Positions 46,608-60,759 are shown, counted from the first letter of the stretch. The stretch is 64,000 nucleotides of DNA from Hydra vulgaris (GCF_038396675.1 NC_088926.1:12841001-12905000), one strand, 5' to 3'. Translations and numbers: made by a program. The notes: generated from the letters alone by a model not told the origin.

Positions 46608-46680
46608 TGTATGTATGTATGTAACTATATCTATAATAAACAGATTGTTTTTGCCATAGAACTTATCAGAAAATATTAAA

Positions 46681-48632
46681 CTATGTATAATAAATAATTA
46701 CAATATGGCCAGATATTTCATGGGGTAGGTATAGAAAGTTATCTTGACATAGTTGATGATTCAAAATAATATGCATGAACTGGCAATTTATTTTCAAACA
46801 ACGCACTGCATTAAGAGGTTTGTATTCTATTATGTCACATGTTCTTATACATAGTTTTTGGTTATCTAGTAAACAACAATAAGATAAAGATAGATTGCAA
46901 TAATTGTGGACAATCCACTTTCTTGTGAAAAAATACACAACTTCACTGTGAACAAAAATCTGGTCAATGTGAGCAAAATTTGGTTCACCATCACTATTAG
47001 AATCATAAAGAATTGTTTCACATGATCTGTATTTCTGGCCCAATATGGTAACACAATCAACAGCTAAAACTTCACTTTCTTCACCAATAAAGGGAATAAT
47101 TAGATTTTTGTTCTCTAATTCTGAAACTAAAAACACTTCACCATTTTTTACATCAGCAATGGTTTTTAGGGGACCATGAGTCATCCAAGCTAAGGCATGA
47201 GCAATTTGATGTCTCTTTGCAATTGAAAAAGAAATGTTCTGAAAATTGCAAACAATATGAGCTAATCTTTTTGAAAAATTATGTTTGGCTTCATATCTTA
47301 TAACAATCATGTGAAGAAGAGGTCCACTTCGTTTTATAATAGTTCCATAATGAATCATTCTGTGATGCTTATAAAGAAGTTTTTTCTCAGGATAACATTC
47401 TTTCATCAATGAATGATGTTCCATTACTAGTTCCTCAATATATGTGATTTGTAAACAATTTAAATTTGGAGATAAAATTACATCACACAATTGTTTTAAG
47501 ATTTGGTAAAGTTTCCACTTTTGTGTATCTACTTTATCAATAACATCAGACAAAATAAGTGGCAAATACATAAACAGTGTAAGCATCTGAGTAGAGTGTT
47601 GACCTAGTAAAGAGTCAGTACTTTTCATGCGTGACTCATTAATAGTACTAGGTTTTGAGCTGCAGACAATACCATAATCCATAAACTTGATGCGCCTATT
47701 CAGTTCTGCAATGGACATACATTTGACATCATATAACACATGATAAAGAAACAATTTAACTTCACACAGAATAACTCCTTCAAAAATATCATGCATTATG
47801 TCTGCAGAATCATTTGAAGCAGGATGATAATAAGGCAATTCAGTTAAACAACTAAACCGTTTAATTCCACAATTCTTATTAGAAATTTCCCCACTTTGCA
47901 TCTGGTGAACTTGAGAGTTGTATAAAATATCGGTTCTTAGAGCTTGTTTGTCTTCTTTAAAAACATGCTGGATGTCAACTTTTGATATCATACACATGTC
48001 ACATGGAAATGAAACAGTGCTGAAATTTTCCATATATCCTAGTATAGAGTGCAGACCTAAATTGTCTCCAACAATTTGAGTTAGCAAACATCTAAAGTTA
48101 GTTTTTTTGCCATCCATAAAAATATCAAATCCTTTGTCATGAAGTTTTTGCAATTCATTTACAATCACTTTTATCACTGGCTCTGCTGAATATTTCTTTA
48201 TGTCTATTGCATGAGTTAATGCTAACATATGAATATTGTTTAAGGATGAGTTTGCTGCGTGAGGAAAGTTCTTTATCACAAAATAAAAAGCACCAAGTTA
48301 TGAATGTCTGTTTTTGATCCAAGAGGATTTGTGGTCTCTACTTCATCGAAGTATATTTGAATAAACAAAGGGAAACTTTTAGGAAATTTAAATTTAGCAT
48401 ATGCCATTAACTTTTTACCATTTTCACCACAAAACCAATCTTCAACAAATTCAAAATTAGATACTTGCTCTACTTTTAACATACTCATAGCTTTTGGCTG
48501 TAGCAACACAAGCTTTATTGTGCTTTCAATAGGTATGTAATAAAACAAATGCTCTACAACCTTCATCTTTTCTCTTACAGTAACTTCCAACTTTAATTAG
48601 TGGCTGCTTGCAGCCTTGTTGGAAGCGAAGAT

Positions 48633-48667
<35 letters not shown>

Positions 48668-49358
48668 TTACCTTGACTTGTATTTGCTTTTCAGTCTTTC
48701 TGTCACGTTTTGTATCCCATCGTTCACCCATTGAATGTGGTACTGGTTCAACGTAAAGGCCTTTATTTTTCAAATATGATAATATTCGATGTTGTGAATC
48801 AATTCCACTAAAAGGTGTTTTCCATCTGTTAAACTCTTCTGTTAAGTTGTCTACTACATGCTTCTCACACCTACATGTTTCCAGTACTGAAACTGTTTTA
48901 CCTAGTAAATAACTAAGTATGTCTTCAATTAGGTTTTGTGAACAGTTCTTAACAAACTCTGAAGTACTTAAAGGAATAGAACTAGAAGACATTAAAGCCA
49001 TAATAAATTTTAATGCTGCTTGTGATATGCCATACTCATCAACAATAGGTGAGGCAACATCTTTAATATTTTTCTCGCATCCTTTGTCTATTTTAATTTT
49101 ACTTTTACCTTCAGAATTAGGTGTTACTGGATTTTCACAACTTATGTTAAATGTTCGATCAATATTAACTACAAAACCGGTGTGATCTTTATTTATATGT
49201 TTTCTTAGCATATTAGATGTAGTAAACAATCGTATACAACCACCGACATTACACCGAAGTTGACAAGGCTCAGATAAAAGATGAACATTTCTCAAGTGAT
49301 TTATGTAACAAGCAACAGTTGAAAAATCTTTGGGGCAAAGGTAACAACACATCGACAT
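46681..49358 (-). pseudogene. C2H2 plus transposase-like gene of the 7.3 kb transposon, one frameshift
   Basis: Exon 1 (48672-49358, ATG at 49358) has two C2H2 fingers (CYLCPKDF...HLRNVH and CNVGGCIRLF...HINKDH). It ends at CAAG/GTAAAAG; a small intron with a ~20-base homopolymer run leads to 48590 in phase 0. Exon 2 (46681-48590) carries the long conserved domain: IYFDEVETTNPLG, MLALTHAID, VGDNLGLHSILGY, CDMCM, SADIMHDIFEGV and RYEAKHN. A single base appears missing near 48297-48302 (HNL then GAFYF in another frame), so the protein is split, or the assembly has an indel. The family is widespread in fish and cnidarians with SAM-gene partners. I infer it acts as the transposase. Confidence 0.7.
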
Positions 49359-49927
49359 CCTTAAAAAAAGTAAATAATAATATTATGTTCACCTTTTGTG
49401 CTGCAATGAGAGACTGAAGCTTTATTGCTTGACCCATTTTTATTCCAATACAATGAAACAAAACAGAGTTCATTTGCAAAAATGCATCTCCGTCAATATC
49501 TTCACCTTTAAATATTAAGTTTACGAAAGATAACATTTTCAAAGTTATTTCAAGTAGTTAAATTTATGTATTAAATACTTACTCGACAATTTTGCTGTTG
49601 TTTCCACAGAAATTCCTTTTGAAATCAAATGATTAATTAACTCTTGAGTGTTTAAGTTTTTTATCATTACCGAGCACATTCTTTTAAAAAGCAAAAAAAT
49701 TAAGATTAAAAGTTCAGGTTTATACAGGCTCGTGCGTTTTGTCTAAAGTTCAGGATTAATTTATATCAACAGTAACTGTTGATCTAAATTAATCCTGAAC
49801 TGTTCAGGCAAAAGTTATCATGCGAACGCAACGATCGAACTTTCAGTTGTTTCGCCTGAAGTTTCAGGCGTAAAAAATAACCTGAACAGTTCATGCAAAT
49901 TTTACCGGAACTTTTTTTAAAGTGTAC

Positions 49928-50125
49928 GGTTCCTTAAAGAATTTTTTAAATTAATTTTTGTAAAATATAAAACTAGATCAAAATTTACCAACAGATTTCA
50001 AATTTCATCAAAAAAAATTTATCGTTAAAAAGTTACGACCATTTAAAGTTATTTCAGAGGGGTAAATGAGAGGAATTTTAAACTTCTAATCTATGGTCAT
50101 AAATCTTAAGGTGGTTTACTACAAA
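49928..50125 (+). repeat. Dispersed palindromic repeat family, copy 2 (partial)
   Basis: Shares GATCAAAATTTAYCAACAG and AAATTTCATC with 28247-28435 and 60760-60850, then TTAAACTTCTAATCTATGGTCA as in 28310-28340. It lies directly against the right end of the 7.3 kb transposon. Confidence 0.65.
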
Positions 50126-50855
50126 ATAAATTTTTTTTGTCAAATTAAATTTTTTATTTTAGAATATTAAATGAAATAGTTCTAATAACGAATTTTAGTT
50201 ACTAGTTATCAAAAAAAATTTGAAATTTAGAAATTTTTTGTAAAAAACATTTTTAGTCAAAAAACAAATTTTATTCAAAAAGGCCTAAAACTGTACAAAT
50301 GAATGAAACAATAAAGCTAAAACATAAACGTCTATTTCTCTCAAAATTTTGCACAGATAATCTCACTTATATTATCTAGTTCCTGAACTAAAATGAAATT
50401 CATTGCACAAGTAGAAAGGCCAGTTTTTGAATTTTTTTATGACTTATACCACTTTTCGAAGGGTTTACGAAGGTTTCAAAGGTTTTCGGGGGGTTTACAT
50501 GAAAGAACCATAAACAATAAGTAATAACACTGTAAATAGAGATGTCTTGATTTTAGTTTCCTGATCTAAGTTTTTTTGTTGTTTTTTTTTACATTTATTT
50601 TGCTGTTTAACAATAAATAATCAACATATATATATACAAGAAAAAAAAAATATGTCCGTAGAAACAAAGACGACAGTAAAATCTAGTCAACAAGCACCGT
50701 TTTCATAGAGCCCCTTTATACATTTTTAATAGAATATAGATATTAAATTAAAAACCCTAATGGGCATAAAACTGCTGCGCTAATCAGTAAATCAAAAAAA
50801 GATCAAATAAGATAAATACTAAAATAATTAAAATTACTTGGTGATCCCTTTAAGC
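50126..50855. other. AT-rich spacer, no gene seen
   Basis: Only low-complexity T- and A-runs and short (TA)n; no supported feature. Confidence 0.6.
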
Positions 50856-50879
50856 ACAAATGATTCTCAAATTTTAAAA

Positions 50880-52781
50880 ATTTCTTTTTTTTATTAGAAA
50901 CTTAAATGAACTTAATGACTTTGCCATACATTTGAATCCTTTTTGATAACTATTCCATATATTTGGTCCTCGATATGCAATGCTATACTCAGCATATTTG
51001 TTAAAGTTTTGAGGCAGTTTATATGAGTTACAATTATTTGCTCTTAGATAATAGTTTTCATTTATGTTTATTTAAAACTTGTTATTAAAGTTTGCAGGAG
51101 AGAGATTATTATTGAATCGATACATAAAAATTAAATGCTGTTAGATATTTATTTCAAAAACATCCATCATTTTCATATCTTTCATTATAGGTTTGGCGTG
51201 TTCACGCTTATTTTTAGAGTAAATGATTCTGCTAGCATGTTTTTGTAGACTATAATTTTTTTTAAGTTTTAATGGTTGTGTACTCGCCCATGTTATGTTT
51301 GCATAGTTGATGAAGCAATGAATTAGTCCAAAATATATTAGTTTGAGACTTTATTTATTGATGTATGAGCGAACTCGATATATCATACCAATTATAGTAG
51401 TGATTTTAGATTGAACATATCTTATTTGAGGAAGCCAGGATAAATTCTCATCAACAAAAATTCCTAAGAATCAAATGTTGGCTTGTTTTTTAGTTAAGTT
51501 ATCATTTAAGATAAGGTCAGACAATTTAGGAGGAAGGTTTTCTTCTTGTGTTTTATTATCGATTAATATATAGTTTGTTTTCTCTGAGTTAAGTGAGAGT
51601 TTGTTAGCCTTAAACTAACTATTTACTTTATTTAGTTCAATATTCATATCTAAGTATAACTTTTTGATATCATTGTTATTAAGAAATATATTTGTATCAT
51701 CAGCAAACATGACTGAATTAAGTTTTAAAGATGCATTGCAAAAATCATTCATATGAATTAAAAATAGGAGTGGACCAAGGATAGATCCTTACGGAACTCC
51801 ACATAAAACATTTAAAACTATTGGTAAGATAACTTTTAATCCAATTGTAAGTTTTATTAAATATACCATAGTGCTTTAGTTTATATAATGGTCAACTGTG
51901 TCAAAAGCTTTTGATAACTCAATGAATACTTCTAGAGTAAATTTGTTTTGTTTAAAACCATCAGTTATTTGATTAACTAATTCAATGATTGCATGCTCTA
52001 TTGAGAGATTTTTTTTTAATCCAAACTGGTTTGGGTAAAATATTTTGTTTTTAGTGAAGTGATTATAGATTCTATTATAAATTACACGTTCAAAAAGTTT
52101 TGAAAATACAGAAAGTATTGATATAGGTCTATAAATGGTTATGCCTGAATGTTCATTGCATTTAAAAATAGGAATTAGTTTTGCTAATTTAAGTACATCA
52201 GGGAAAATACTCGATGTTATTGAAAGCTTAAGTATATGAATCATAGGTCTGCTTAGACTAAATTTGTTGAAGATAACTAAATCGCTAGTTATTTCATCAA
52301 ACCCTGGTGCTTTCTTTTTTTTAAAGAGGAAAAGGCTTCTTCAAATTATTTAAAGTTGAATTCATTATCATACATGATAGCGTTATTTGCAGGTTTTAGA
52401 TTAGTTTTTAAATGAATCAGATGTTGAACTTATTTTATTAGCGAGATTAGGACCAATATTTATAAAATATTTGTTAAATTCTTCCGAGATTTGTTTTTTA
52501 CAGAATATGTCAGTGTTGCTAATATTAATTCTTTTTGGTAAAGAAGTTGAATTTATTTTTTTCCTTCCCATTATCTCATTAATGATGGACCACGTTTTCT
52601 TAATGTCAGATTTGCATTTAATGATTTGATTACTGTAGTATTTAATTTTAGCCTTTTTGATAAGATTTTGGTAAAAATATTTATAATTTTTGTAATTTAT
52701 CTCATTTTCAGTGTTATTTTTTTTTAATTTATTATAGAGTTTTTGCTTCTTTTTTGAGCATTTTATCAGTAATTTATCCAT
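50880..52781 (-). pseudogene. LINE ORF2 reverse transcriptase region
   Basis: Motifs in order: ISEEFNKYFINIGPNLA (52440-52500), YRPISILSVFSKLFERVIYN (52080-52140), FIELSKAFDTVDH (51885-51925), LGPLLFLIHMNDF (about 51740-51780), the catalytic FADD box (about 51700), FLGIFVDENLSW (about 51440-51470) and YRGPNIWNS (about 50955-50985). Stops interrupt it at several points. Confidence 0.85.
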
Positions 52782-52865
52782 TCACTGATTAGCAACTGCT
52801 TTTGTATTAATTTGTATGATCTAAGAATATATCTAAAAAATTATTAAAAGCTAGTGTCGTTAGTG

Positions 52866-53640
52866 TCATGACATCATGGCGTTGGACCACGTTTCTTGTT
52901 TTAGTCTAATTGATAATTCATTAGTATTACTTGTTTTAAGATTGCGTTTTTTCAAAGTTATAACTTTTGGTTCACAATCAGACATGGTTTTTAAATTTTT
53001 TATTTTCATAAATATCGGAAAGTGATCGCTAATATTAGTCATAAATATCCCGGTTTCAAATTCCATTTACAGGTAATTATTAATTAAAATATTATCTATT
53101 GCCGTTGACGAGGTTTTTGACACTCGTGTTGGCTTATTAATTGCTAACAAAACATTAAATTTAAGAAGCAGATCAAAAAAGGATTTTGTTTTCGGAGACT
53201 TTGAATAAGTTAGAGCATCAAGGTTCATGTCTCCAATAACGTATAAAGTTTTATTTTATTTATTTATTTTTTCAATTGTATTTTTGATAAAAGTTTGAAA
53301 TGATTTGATTTTAACACTTGGTGGACGATAAACGCATCTAATTAAAATATTTCGAAATTTTTTATTTATAATTTCAATGAAAAGGCTTTCATAATTATCG
53401 TTTGAGAAGCATAGTATGTTTTTTACCTTAAAATCATGCTTTTTTGAGACATAAAGCCCTAAGCCTCCACCTTTTTTTCCACTTCCTCTTGTTTGACTAA
53501 TAAGTTTATAAGATGGCAAATTAAAAGTAGAATTTAATTCAAGAGAATTTTCAAAATCATGCCAAGTCTCTGAAAGAGCTATGAAGTTGAACGTGTAATT
53601 TATAATATTTAAAAATCTTTTAGTTTCTCAAAATTTTGCT
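52866..53640 (-). pseudogene. LINE ORF2 endonuclease region
   Basis: Pieces include SETWHD-like sequence near 53560, KLISQTRGSGKKGGGLGLYV (53460-53510), ILIRCVYRPPS (53310-53340) and ISDHFPIFMKI (52995-53030). These are endonuclease motifs of an APE-type LINE, separated by stops. Confidence 0.8.
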
Positions 53641-54082
53641 GCATGCTTCTAATGTTTATATGCAAAACTGAAAAAGAATAATGATCGTTATTTTTAAATC
53701 AAAAGGATCAATATATAGTGAGTCAATTAAGTTCATTTGGGTTTCTTGAAAAATATTTATATTTTCTTCAGACAGGTTATTTAAAAAGTTATCCTCAAAA
53801 GATTTTTAATTTTCAAAATGCGTAGCCGTTTTTAACGAATAATTAAAAAGATCAAAAAATATATCCATAGATAAACACAATTAATTAAATCAAAACTTTA
53901 AAAAAATCTCACTCGTTTCTGTGTGTCAAACAACCAGCTGCGCTGTGATCAATTTCTTCATTTCCATGCATCGAATTAACAATTACTTTGTGGATGTTTT
54001 TTTTAAATTCATTAACAATTAGTTTATTGTACACTTTAGTGTAATGACCATTTTGTCGATGAAGCTTGGCCTGCTCAAAAAG

Positions 54083-54721
54083 TTATTTTCGTATTTTTCG
54101 CGTCGTAAAACGATAACCTTCATTTATAAAGATATTGCTCCCTTTTAATTTCATTGCTTCTTCGAAGATTACCTTTTTATCTTCATAATCACGAAGCTTT
54201 AGAACAATTGTTCGAGCTCGTTCTACTTTAGCTAGTCCCACTCGATGGGCTCGTTTAATCTTAATATCTTTCTCTATTCCAAGTTGTACGTTAAAAAGTT
54301 TCTTTATTTTTTCTTTTGTTATATCCCAATCTTTTTCTTCGTTTGTTTCAACTACCCCATCGATTCGTAAGTTATGTCGCCTGTTTGTATCTTCATTATC
54401 TACGCTCTTTAATTTTAGTTCGGTATTGTCCGAAGATATTTTAACCTGCATTTTTCTGACATTTGTTAAATTTTCACAAATCTTACTTATTTTTTCTCCT
54501 TCTGCTTTAACTTTGCCTTCGCATACGCCACCAACAAAATTCAATCCTGATTTTATATTGTCTAGTTCGCAACGAGCATCTTGAAAACATGTTTGAAAAT
54601 TATCAAACTTTTGACTCATGCTTGAAATAGCTTCACGAAAAAAAGATAAAATCGTTTCTTTTTGTAGATTCAGCATATCCCTCATCATAACAATGGGAAC
54701 AAATTCATCCGATTTAGCCAT
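54083..54721 (-). CDS. LINE ORF1 protein (coiled coil plus RRM-like domain)
   Basis: An open 212-residue frame begins with MAKSDEFVPIVMMRDMLNLQ. A predicted coiled-coil stretch follows (about 20-110), then NRRHNLRIDGVVE, KIKRAHRVG and TIVLKLRDYEDKKVIFEEA. These are the RRM/C-terminal blocks of L1/CR1 ORF1-type RNA-binding proteins, which coat LINE RNA. The frame is intact, although the partner ORF2 is broken. The end (FTTRKIRK) may be slightly truncated. Confidence 0.8.
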   Translation of the reverse strand: MAKSDEFVPIVMMRDMLNLQKETILSFFREAISSMSQKFDNFQTCFQDARCELDNIKSGLNFVGGVCEGKVKAEGEKISKICENLTNVRKMQVKISSDNTELKLKSVDNEDTNRRHNLRIDGVVETNEEKDWDITKEKIKKLFNVQLGIEKDIKIKRAHRVGLAKVERARTIVLKLRDYEDKKVIFEEAMKLKGSNIFINEGYRFTTRKIRK

Positions 54722-55894
54722 TAGATGAATAGTATTTCGTAAAAATAATATGTACGAAACTTTTTTTTAATTTTTTATCGCTCCAAAGAAAAATGCTCAA
54801 CTGAGTTTTTTTATTAATTATTAATTAAGTAATTACTGCAAATGCTCAAAATTTTAGCTCCGTATCTTAAATAAATCTTAAAATATCTTGTTCCACGCAA
54901 AGGTAAATAGTGAAAAATGACAAACTGAGAATACAACATTTTAAAAACAAAAAAATAAAAAACTTTTTAAAAGCGTACAACTATTTAGCTCCAAGTTCTT
55001 GTTCTTTATCAAATCAGCCTTTAGATAATCCTCTTTAATAGATTTCTTATTTTTATTTAAAGTTTTTTTGATTTTTCTCCATATTACTAACACGACGCAT
55101 GTCCTTTTTCAATGAACCAGTTACAGTCTTACCACTGTGTGGTATATTAAGATATTCAAAAACGTTTAAGACTAGATCTTCCTTCGTTGAAAATCAATAT
55201 AGCTGAATTTACTTTGATATCTAGGGTACATTTCTTCATAAACACATTTTTGGGACACTTAGACCAAATTACATTATTGATCCCATCATCAGTGGCGTAC
55301 CGAAGGTGAGGCGGTGGGGGGGGGGGGGAGTGGTCCGCCCCAGGCCCCGTCTGGGAGTAGGCCCCCAAATGTTAATACAATTTTTTTTTTTTACTTCAGC
55401 CGGATTTTGTAATAGTCAACATTTTTGTTCTGTAATCATAATTGTTTACAACAAAAATGAACCTGAAACATGATCGTATCTGCTTGCCAAGATAATAAAC
55501 ATCCACAGCAAACAAACCAAGATGTAAGAAATTGATTTGACATCTTGGCCAATAACAACCACCGTGACTGTTTTGGAGGCCCTCCGCGAAGCTTCCTCCC
55601 CCACACCCACGAGTACTAATAAATAGATTCGCTTGCCCTACCTACGAGTCTATGGTTCATGATGATTCAGGCAGACTGACGGATGTTTATGTTGTTTCGT
55701 TAATGTGATTAATATACTCTATCATTCAGTGCCTCAATAATTCGAGAGTAAATCACGTCTTCAGTTCGTCATCACCAAGTTACATGGTAAGTTATAAATT
55801 TATTCCTGCATATAGGCCTAACAAGGCTGCGTGAGAAGATTTTAGTTATCAGGTTATAATTTAATCCAATTAATATCTAGCTTATTTGTGAACA

Positions 55895-56200
55895 TTAATA
55901 AATATAATAAATATAATAATTAGAACAAATATAATAATTATAATAAATATAATAAATATAATAGATATAATAAATATAATAAATATAATAAAAATAATAA
56001 TTATAATAAATACAATAAATATAATTAATATAACAAATATAATTAATATAATGAATATAATAAATATAATTAATATAATTAACAAATTAATATAATTAAT
56101 ATAATTTATATAATAATTACAATAAACACAATAATAGTTGTAAATATAATAAATATAATATATATAATAAATAATATATTAAATATAATATACGTCAAAA
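55895..56200. repeat. (ATA)n-rich tract
   Basis: Imperfect AATATA/AATAAT array of about 300 bp inside the 5' part of the hAT element. Confidence 0.9.
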
Positions 56201-56838
56201 CAGAAAACACAGCACTAACTAAATTATAGGCACATTAATATACAATGAGAACATCTAAATTCCCCTTTGAACAGCTGCTCTGAAAATACTCGTTAAAGCA
56301 TTAGCAATAATAGGCAACCAAGCAATTCCCTTAAGAAAATTCTAGAATAAACAACTCCCGTGGAGACAGCCAATCTCTGCCAACCTGTCTCTAAAGTAAA
56401 ACCACGAATAATAACAAAAAATAATTCCAATGAAAAATGTTATTAAACACACCTTAAGAATTACCTAACTTTATTCGTGGAGACATGCGAAGCTCTGATG
56501 CGTAAAATCGAACAATAGGCCATTGAAAACCAACAACGATAGAACAATGGAATTTTAAAACCAGAAATTTTACATTTTCATGTGCGCACATTTCACTAAA
56601 TAGATATCTACTAACAAGCGAAGTGAAAGCATCGTTACACTGTTACTTATACTTAAAATTTTTCTAAGAAAATAGCCGAAAAATGTAATTCAAAACTTGA
56701 CAGATTTATCTTACAGTGTTTATTTATTAGGTTTGGTTCGTTTTCAAACCCATAACACGAAGGTTTGTTTTATTTTCTAAATGCTTTATTGTCTAAAATA
56801 GACCAATTATTTTCAGAGTCAAGAGACCTGTTGATAAC

Positions 56839-59096
56839 ATGAAACGAAACTATCCCAGTGGATGGGAAAAAAAGAAAAAACAAAAAGCCAATGAACAAGA
56901 ACTACAACGGTTGTCGGGTTCAATACTTAAATTTACTAAAAGGGCACTATCCCAGGCAAACAATGAAGCAGGGCCAAAGGAGGGCCCTGAATCTTTAGAA
57001 GGCCCAAGTACAAGCTATGGCCAACGGAATGAACAAACAAGCAATGAAGAACAAGAAAAAGGAGAAGAAGAACAATATGAAAGGCAAGAAGAAGAAGACA
57101 TAACCAATTCGATATGTTCTGAATCAGACGCAAATTCAGTACACGAATCAGAAGATTTAACATTAAATTATGATGTTGGAAACTGGCCCACTCCAATGCC
57201 AGATTATCTCAGAACCGATGTTATAAGACAAGGCAGTGAAATTTACCAGAACTTGGGGGGGCCATTTGATCCAGTTCATAAACCAGGAGAAAATTCAAAG
57301 GGTCACACAAGACAGCTGACAAAAAGCTGGTTTTACAAGAAGCTTCCAAGTGGAGAACGGATTTTGAGAAAATGGATGGTCTATTCTCATGAAAAAAAAT
57401 CACTGTTTTGCTTTTGTTGCAAGTTGTTTGATAAGAACGATAATCCAACGACCAAATCAAGTTTCATCACAGGATTCAATAGTTGGTGGAAATTGAATCC
57501 TAAAGTATCAGATCACGAAAACTCTGAATTGCATATTAACAATTTAGAAAAATGGAAAACACTTAAAGCAAGGCTTCTCCAAAACAAAACCATCGACGCT
57601 GCTCACCAAGACGTAATGGAAAGAGAGAAGAAGAAATGGAGAGACATTTTGCATCGTCTCTTAGATATAGCACTTTTTTTGGCAAAGCAGAATTCGCCTT
57701 TTCGAGGCCACAGGGAAGACTTTGCTTCTGAAAACCGTGGTAATTTCTTGGAACTTGTCAGCCTCCTTTCAAACTATGACCCTGTTTTAAAAATGAGTTT
57801 ATATCTCTTTTAGGCGATGCTGTAAAATAAGAATTAATCTGTGAAATCAAGAAAGCTAAATTCTATGGCATAGTGTTTGACAGCACGCCAGATAAATCCC
57901 ACACTGAACAAATGAGTCAGGTCATAAAGCATGTGAAAATTGACAACAGGAACGTGGAAATGAAAGAATCATTTCTAGGTTTTATTCCTCTAAGTGGGAA
58001 AAAACCAGACTCCATAACACAGGAAATTGTTCAATCTCTTGAAAAGGACGGCTTGGATATAAAGCTTTGTCGAAGCCAAGGATACGATAATGCCACGACA
58101 ATGTCTGGCATTCATACAGGAGTACAAACCAGAATTAAAGAATTTAATCCAAAAGCAATATTTGCGCCTTGTGCTAACCATTCGCTTAATTTATGTGGCG
58201 TACATGCTTTTGGTAGTGTTTTCGTTTGTGTCACATTTTTTGGAACTTTGGAAAGTGTGTACACGTTTTGGGAGGTCCTAAAAGAAACCGTTGTAGTGGC
58301 AGTGAAGAGACTTAATGATACCAGGTGTAGTGCTCATCATGATGCCGTGAAACCAATATTCAAACATTTAGAAAAGTTGGTTAAGGCTGTGGAAAAGCTT
58401 TGTGATGCTTCTGAAAACCTAGATACGAGAGGAGCAGCGGAGGTGTTGATGACAAACATTTGTAATTTCAATTTCCTTTGCTTCTTGCATTTGTGGTACC
58501 ACATTCTACTCGAGGTGAATCATGCCCAAAAATATCTTCAAATCGAAGGTATTAGCTTGGAAAAATGTGTTGTGAAGCTGAAAAGCTTGAAGACCTTTTT
58601 AGTAGAGAGTCGAGAAGTTCTGGTCCATAATGCTGTAGAATATGCGACCCAGACTTGTGCTGAAATAGGCATTGATATTGAAAGCAGAAAACGCAAGCGA
58701 GTGAAAAAGATGATGCCAGGAGAAATTGCTAAAGATGCAGGTTTAACTCCACAGGAAGAATTGAAGCGTGCTATGTTCGAGTGCATTGACCACTTTCATG
58801 TAGAATTAGAAAAACGTTTGACCTCGATGAACACTGTGTATGAAAAGTTTGCTGTTGTACACACAGGTAATCTTTTGAAGGTAACTGATGAAGAAATTGT
58901 AACCTATGCCCATCAGTTTTCAGAAACTTTCAATGATGTAGAGGAGGAAGAAATGCTGCCTGAAGTAAAGAGGCTGAGAAGGCATCTGAAGGCTTCCGGC
59001 ATCAAATTAGACATTGCAGCTGCATGGACATCCTTGAAAATGCTTCAGTTTATCATCGAAATGGACTTTCGTGAATCTTATCATAATAAGCAGTAG
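56839..59096 (+). pseudogene. hAT transposase, ZMYM1-like, broken once in the middle
   Basis: The first frame (56839-57813) has a basic N-terminus (NYPSGWEKKKKQK), an acidic linker, and a TTF-type zinc finger (YSHEKKSLFCFCCKLFDK with FITGFNSWW and DHENSELH). The second (57873-59096) has FDSTPDKSHTEQM with the first catalytic Asp, GYDNATTMSGIHTGVQ, and CANHSLNL. At 57800-57835 the frame shifts, a TAA follows GDAVK, and a run of conserved residues is missing, so a deletion has broken the gene. The C-terminal dimerisation part is not visible; the last exon may end at a donor near 59187 (TAGAG/GTAACT). It would cut and paste the element in the nucleus but is probably dead. Confidence 0.85.
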
Positions 59097-59459
59097 GAAA
59101 CGAAATTGCAAAACATGTGAATTTTGATGAATCAAACGATTTGCAGAAGTCAAGGCTCGCAAGAAAAGATTTTAATGTGTTTCTAGAGGTAACTCTTTGC
59201 TGTAAAATTGTTTTTTTTACTGTACATTGTACATCATTGTATTATCATTTAAAATAAATAATCAAAACTAATGTTTTAGTCATTTGTGTACATAAATGAA
59301 TTTCTATAAGTGATAAAATGGCGTTAATGGAGATATATATATATAAACATATAAACTGATAGATAATGATAAAGATGGTATTTGTTAACTTTTGTTTATT
59401 ACAAACGTTTTCAAGAAAGTGGAGAAAGATAATGTGTTATACATACATTCATTAATGTA

Positions 59460-59590
<131 letters not shown>

Positions 59591-59650
59591 CCCCATTTAC
59601 CAAGTGCCGCCCTAGGCCCCAAAAGATGTTGGTACGCCACTGACCATCAT

Positions 59651-60759
59651 TGCAATTTTTGATTCTCCATAAACACTTTTTCACAAATTGGTCATCATTT
59701 AAATCCTTGAAATTATTTAATATAATATTATGGACCCATATAGGTAGATTAACTTTTAGTTTAGAGTTATTTATAGTTCACCTTCTAATTTTTCTACTTT
59801 CACTAACTTTCAGGGTTATGCAGGACATAAAACATGACGTTGCAACTGACTTTATGGAATTGATTCAGTGAAAATGTACTGCTCTGAAAAGCAACAATCG
59901 TTCTTAAGTTGATGTCAAATGCACTCATGCCTTTATATTGTGTTTTTTTCCACAGTGTTACTTGCAAAAGTGCACCATTCATATAAACAAGATAAACATT
60001 TGATTTTTAATCTGTATGAAAATCTTATTCCCTTTTAATCATCATTTAATAAGTTTACTCAATTTTGACAATCTGGGCAGCTACCAACTTGCATCAAAAT
60101 TTATTTGAAAACAGGGAAATACTTAATCAAATTATAATCACCTAAAAGCTGTTTTTCATTTAATTTAAATTTGCAAGATTTTTAGCACTACATGATTTTT
60201 ATAGTAAAGATAACACTTGGTTTATCACTTGTTTTTTGGAACTTGTTCCAAACTTTGCTTATATAAATCTTCTTAGTTCCATTTATTTTATTTATTAGCT
60301 AAAATGAAATGATTAAAATCTATAAACACTTTATTAAAAAAGATAAATATAGATTTAAAGTTTTGTCATAACTTATCTCTAGAGATAAATAAGTGCTCTG
60401 TAAAAGCTCTTACATAACACTGAAAGTAAGTGTAGTTTGTTTATTTTAATATACGGTAGAGAATAGACTTGACCATCTTACCTAAATTCAAGTTTTTCAA
60501 AAGTATGCTAAGTATACAAAAATTAGTCCAAAACAAGAAAGAAAAGTGTGTTACTAAGAGCCGTTGCTATGCAAAGTTAAACCACCTAGCTTAAATCTTA
60601 ATTTAAATTTTTTGTGATTATTTTACTAAAAAACAGATTTCAGAAATGAATTCAGGGATAATTAATTATCCTAAAACAATTCAAAAAATCTAAAACAATT
60701 AAATAATCTAAACGGAAAAATATCAACTTTATTTCGTGGTAAACCACCTTTATTTTGTG
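59651..60759. other. Intergenic, no supported gene
   Basis: AT-rich. A short coding-like phrase near 59815-59870 (GYAGHKT or MQDIKHDVATDFMELIQ depending on frame) has no recognised domain. Confidence 0.5.

Larger units (their letters stand above)
50860..54770 (-). mobile_element. Degraded CR1/L2-type non-LTR retrotransposon
   Basis: Minus-strand order is ORF1 (54083-54721), APE endonuclease pieces (about 52866-53640) and reverse transcriptase pieces (52781 down to about 50880), in the expected 5'-to-3' order of an autonomous LINE. Multiple stops and frame changes run through ORF2. It is related to the fragments at 19.2-19.9 kb and 23.7-24.0 kb. Confidence 0.88.
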
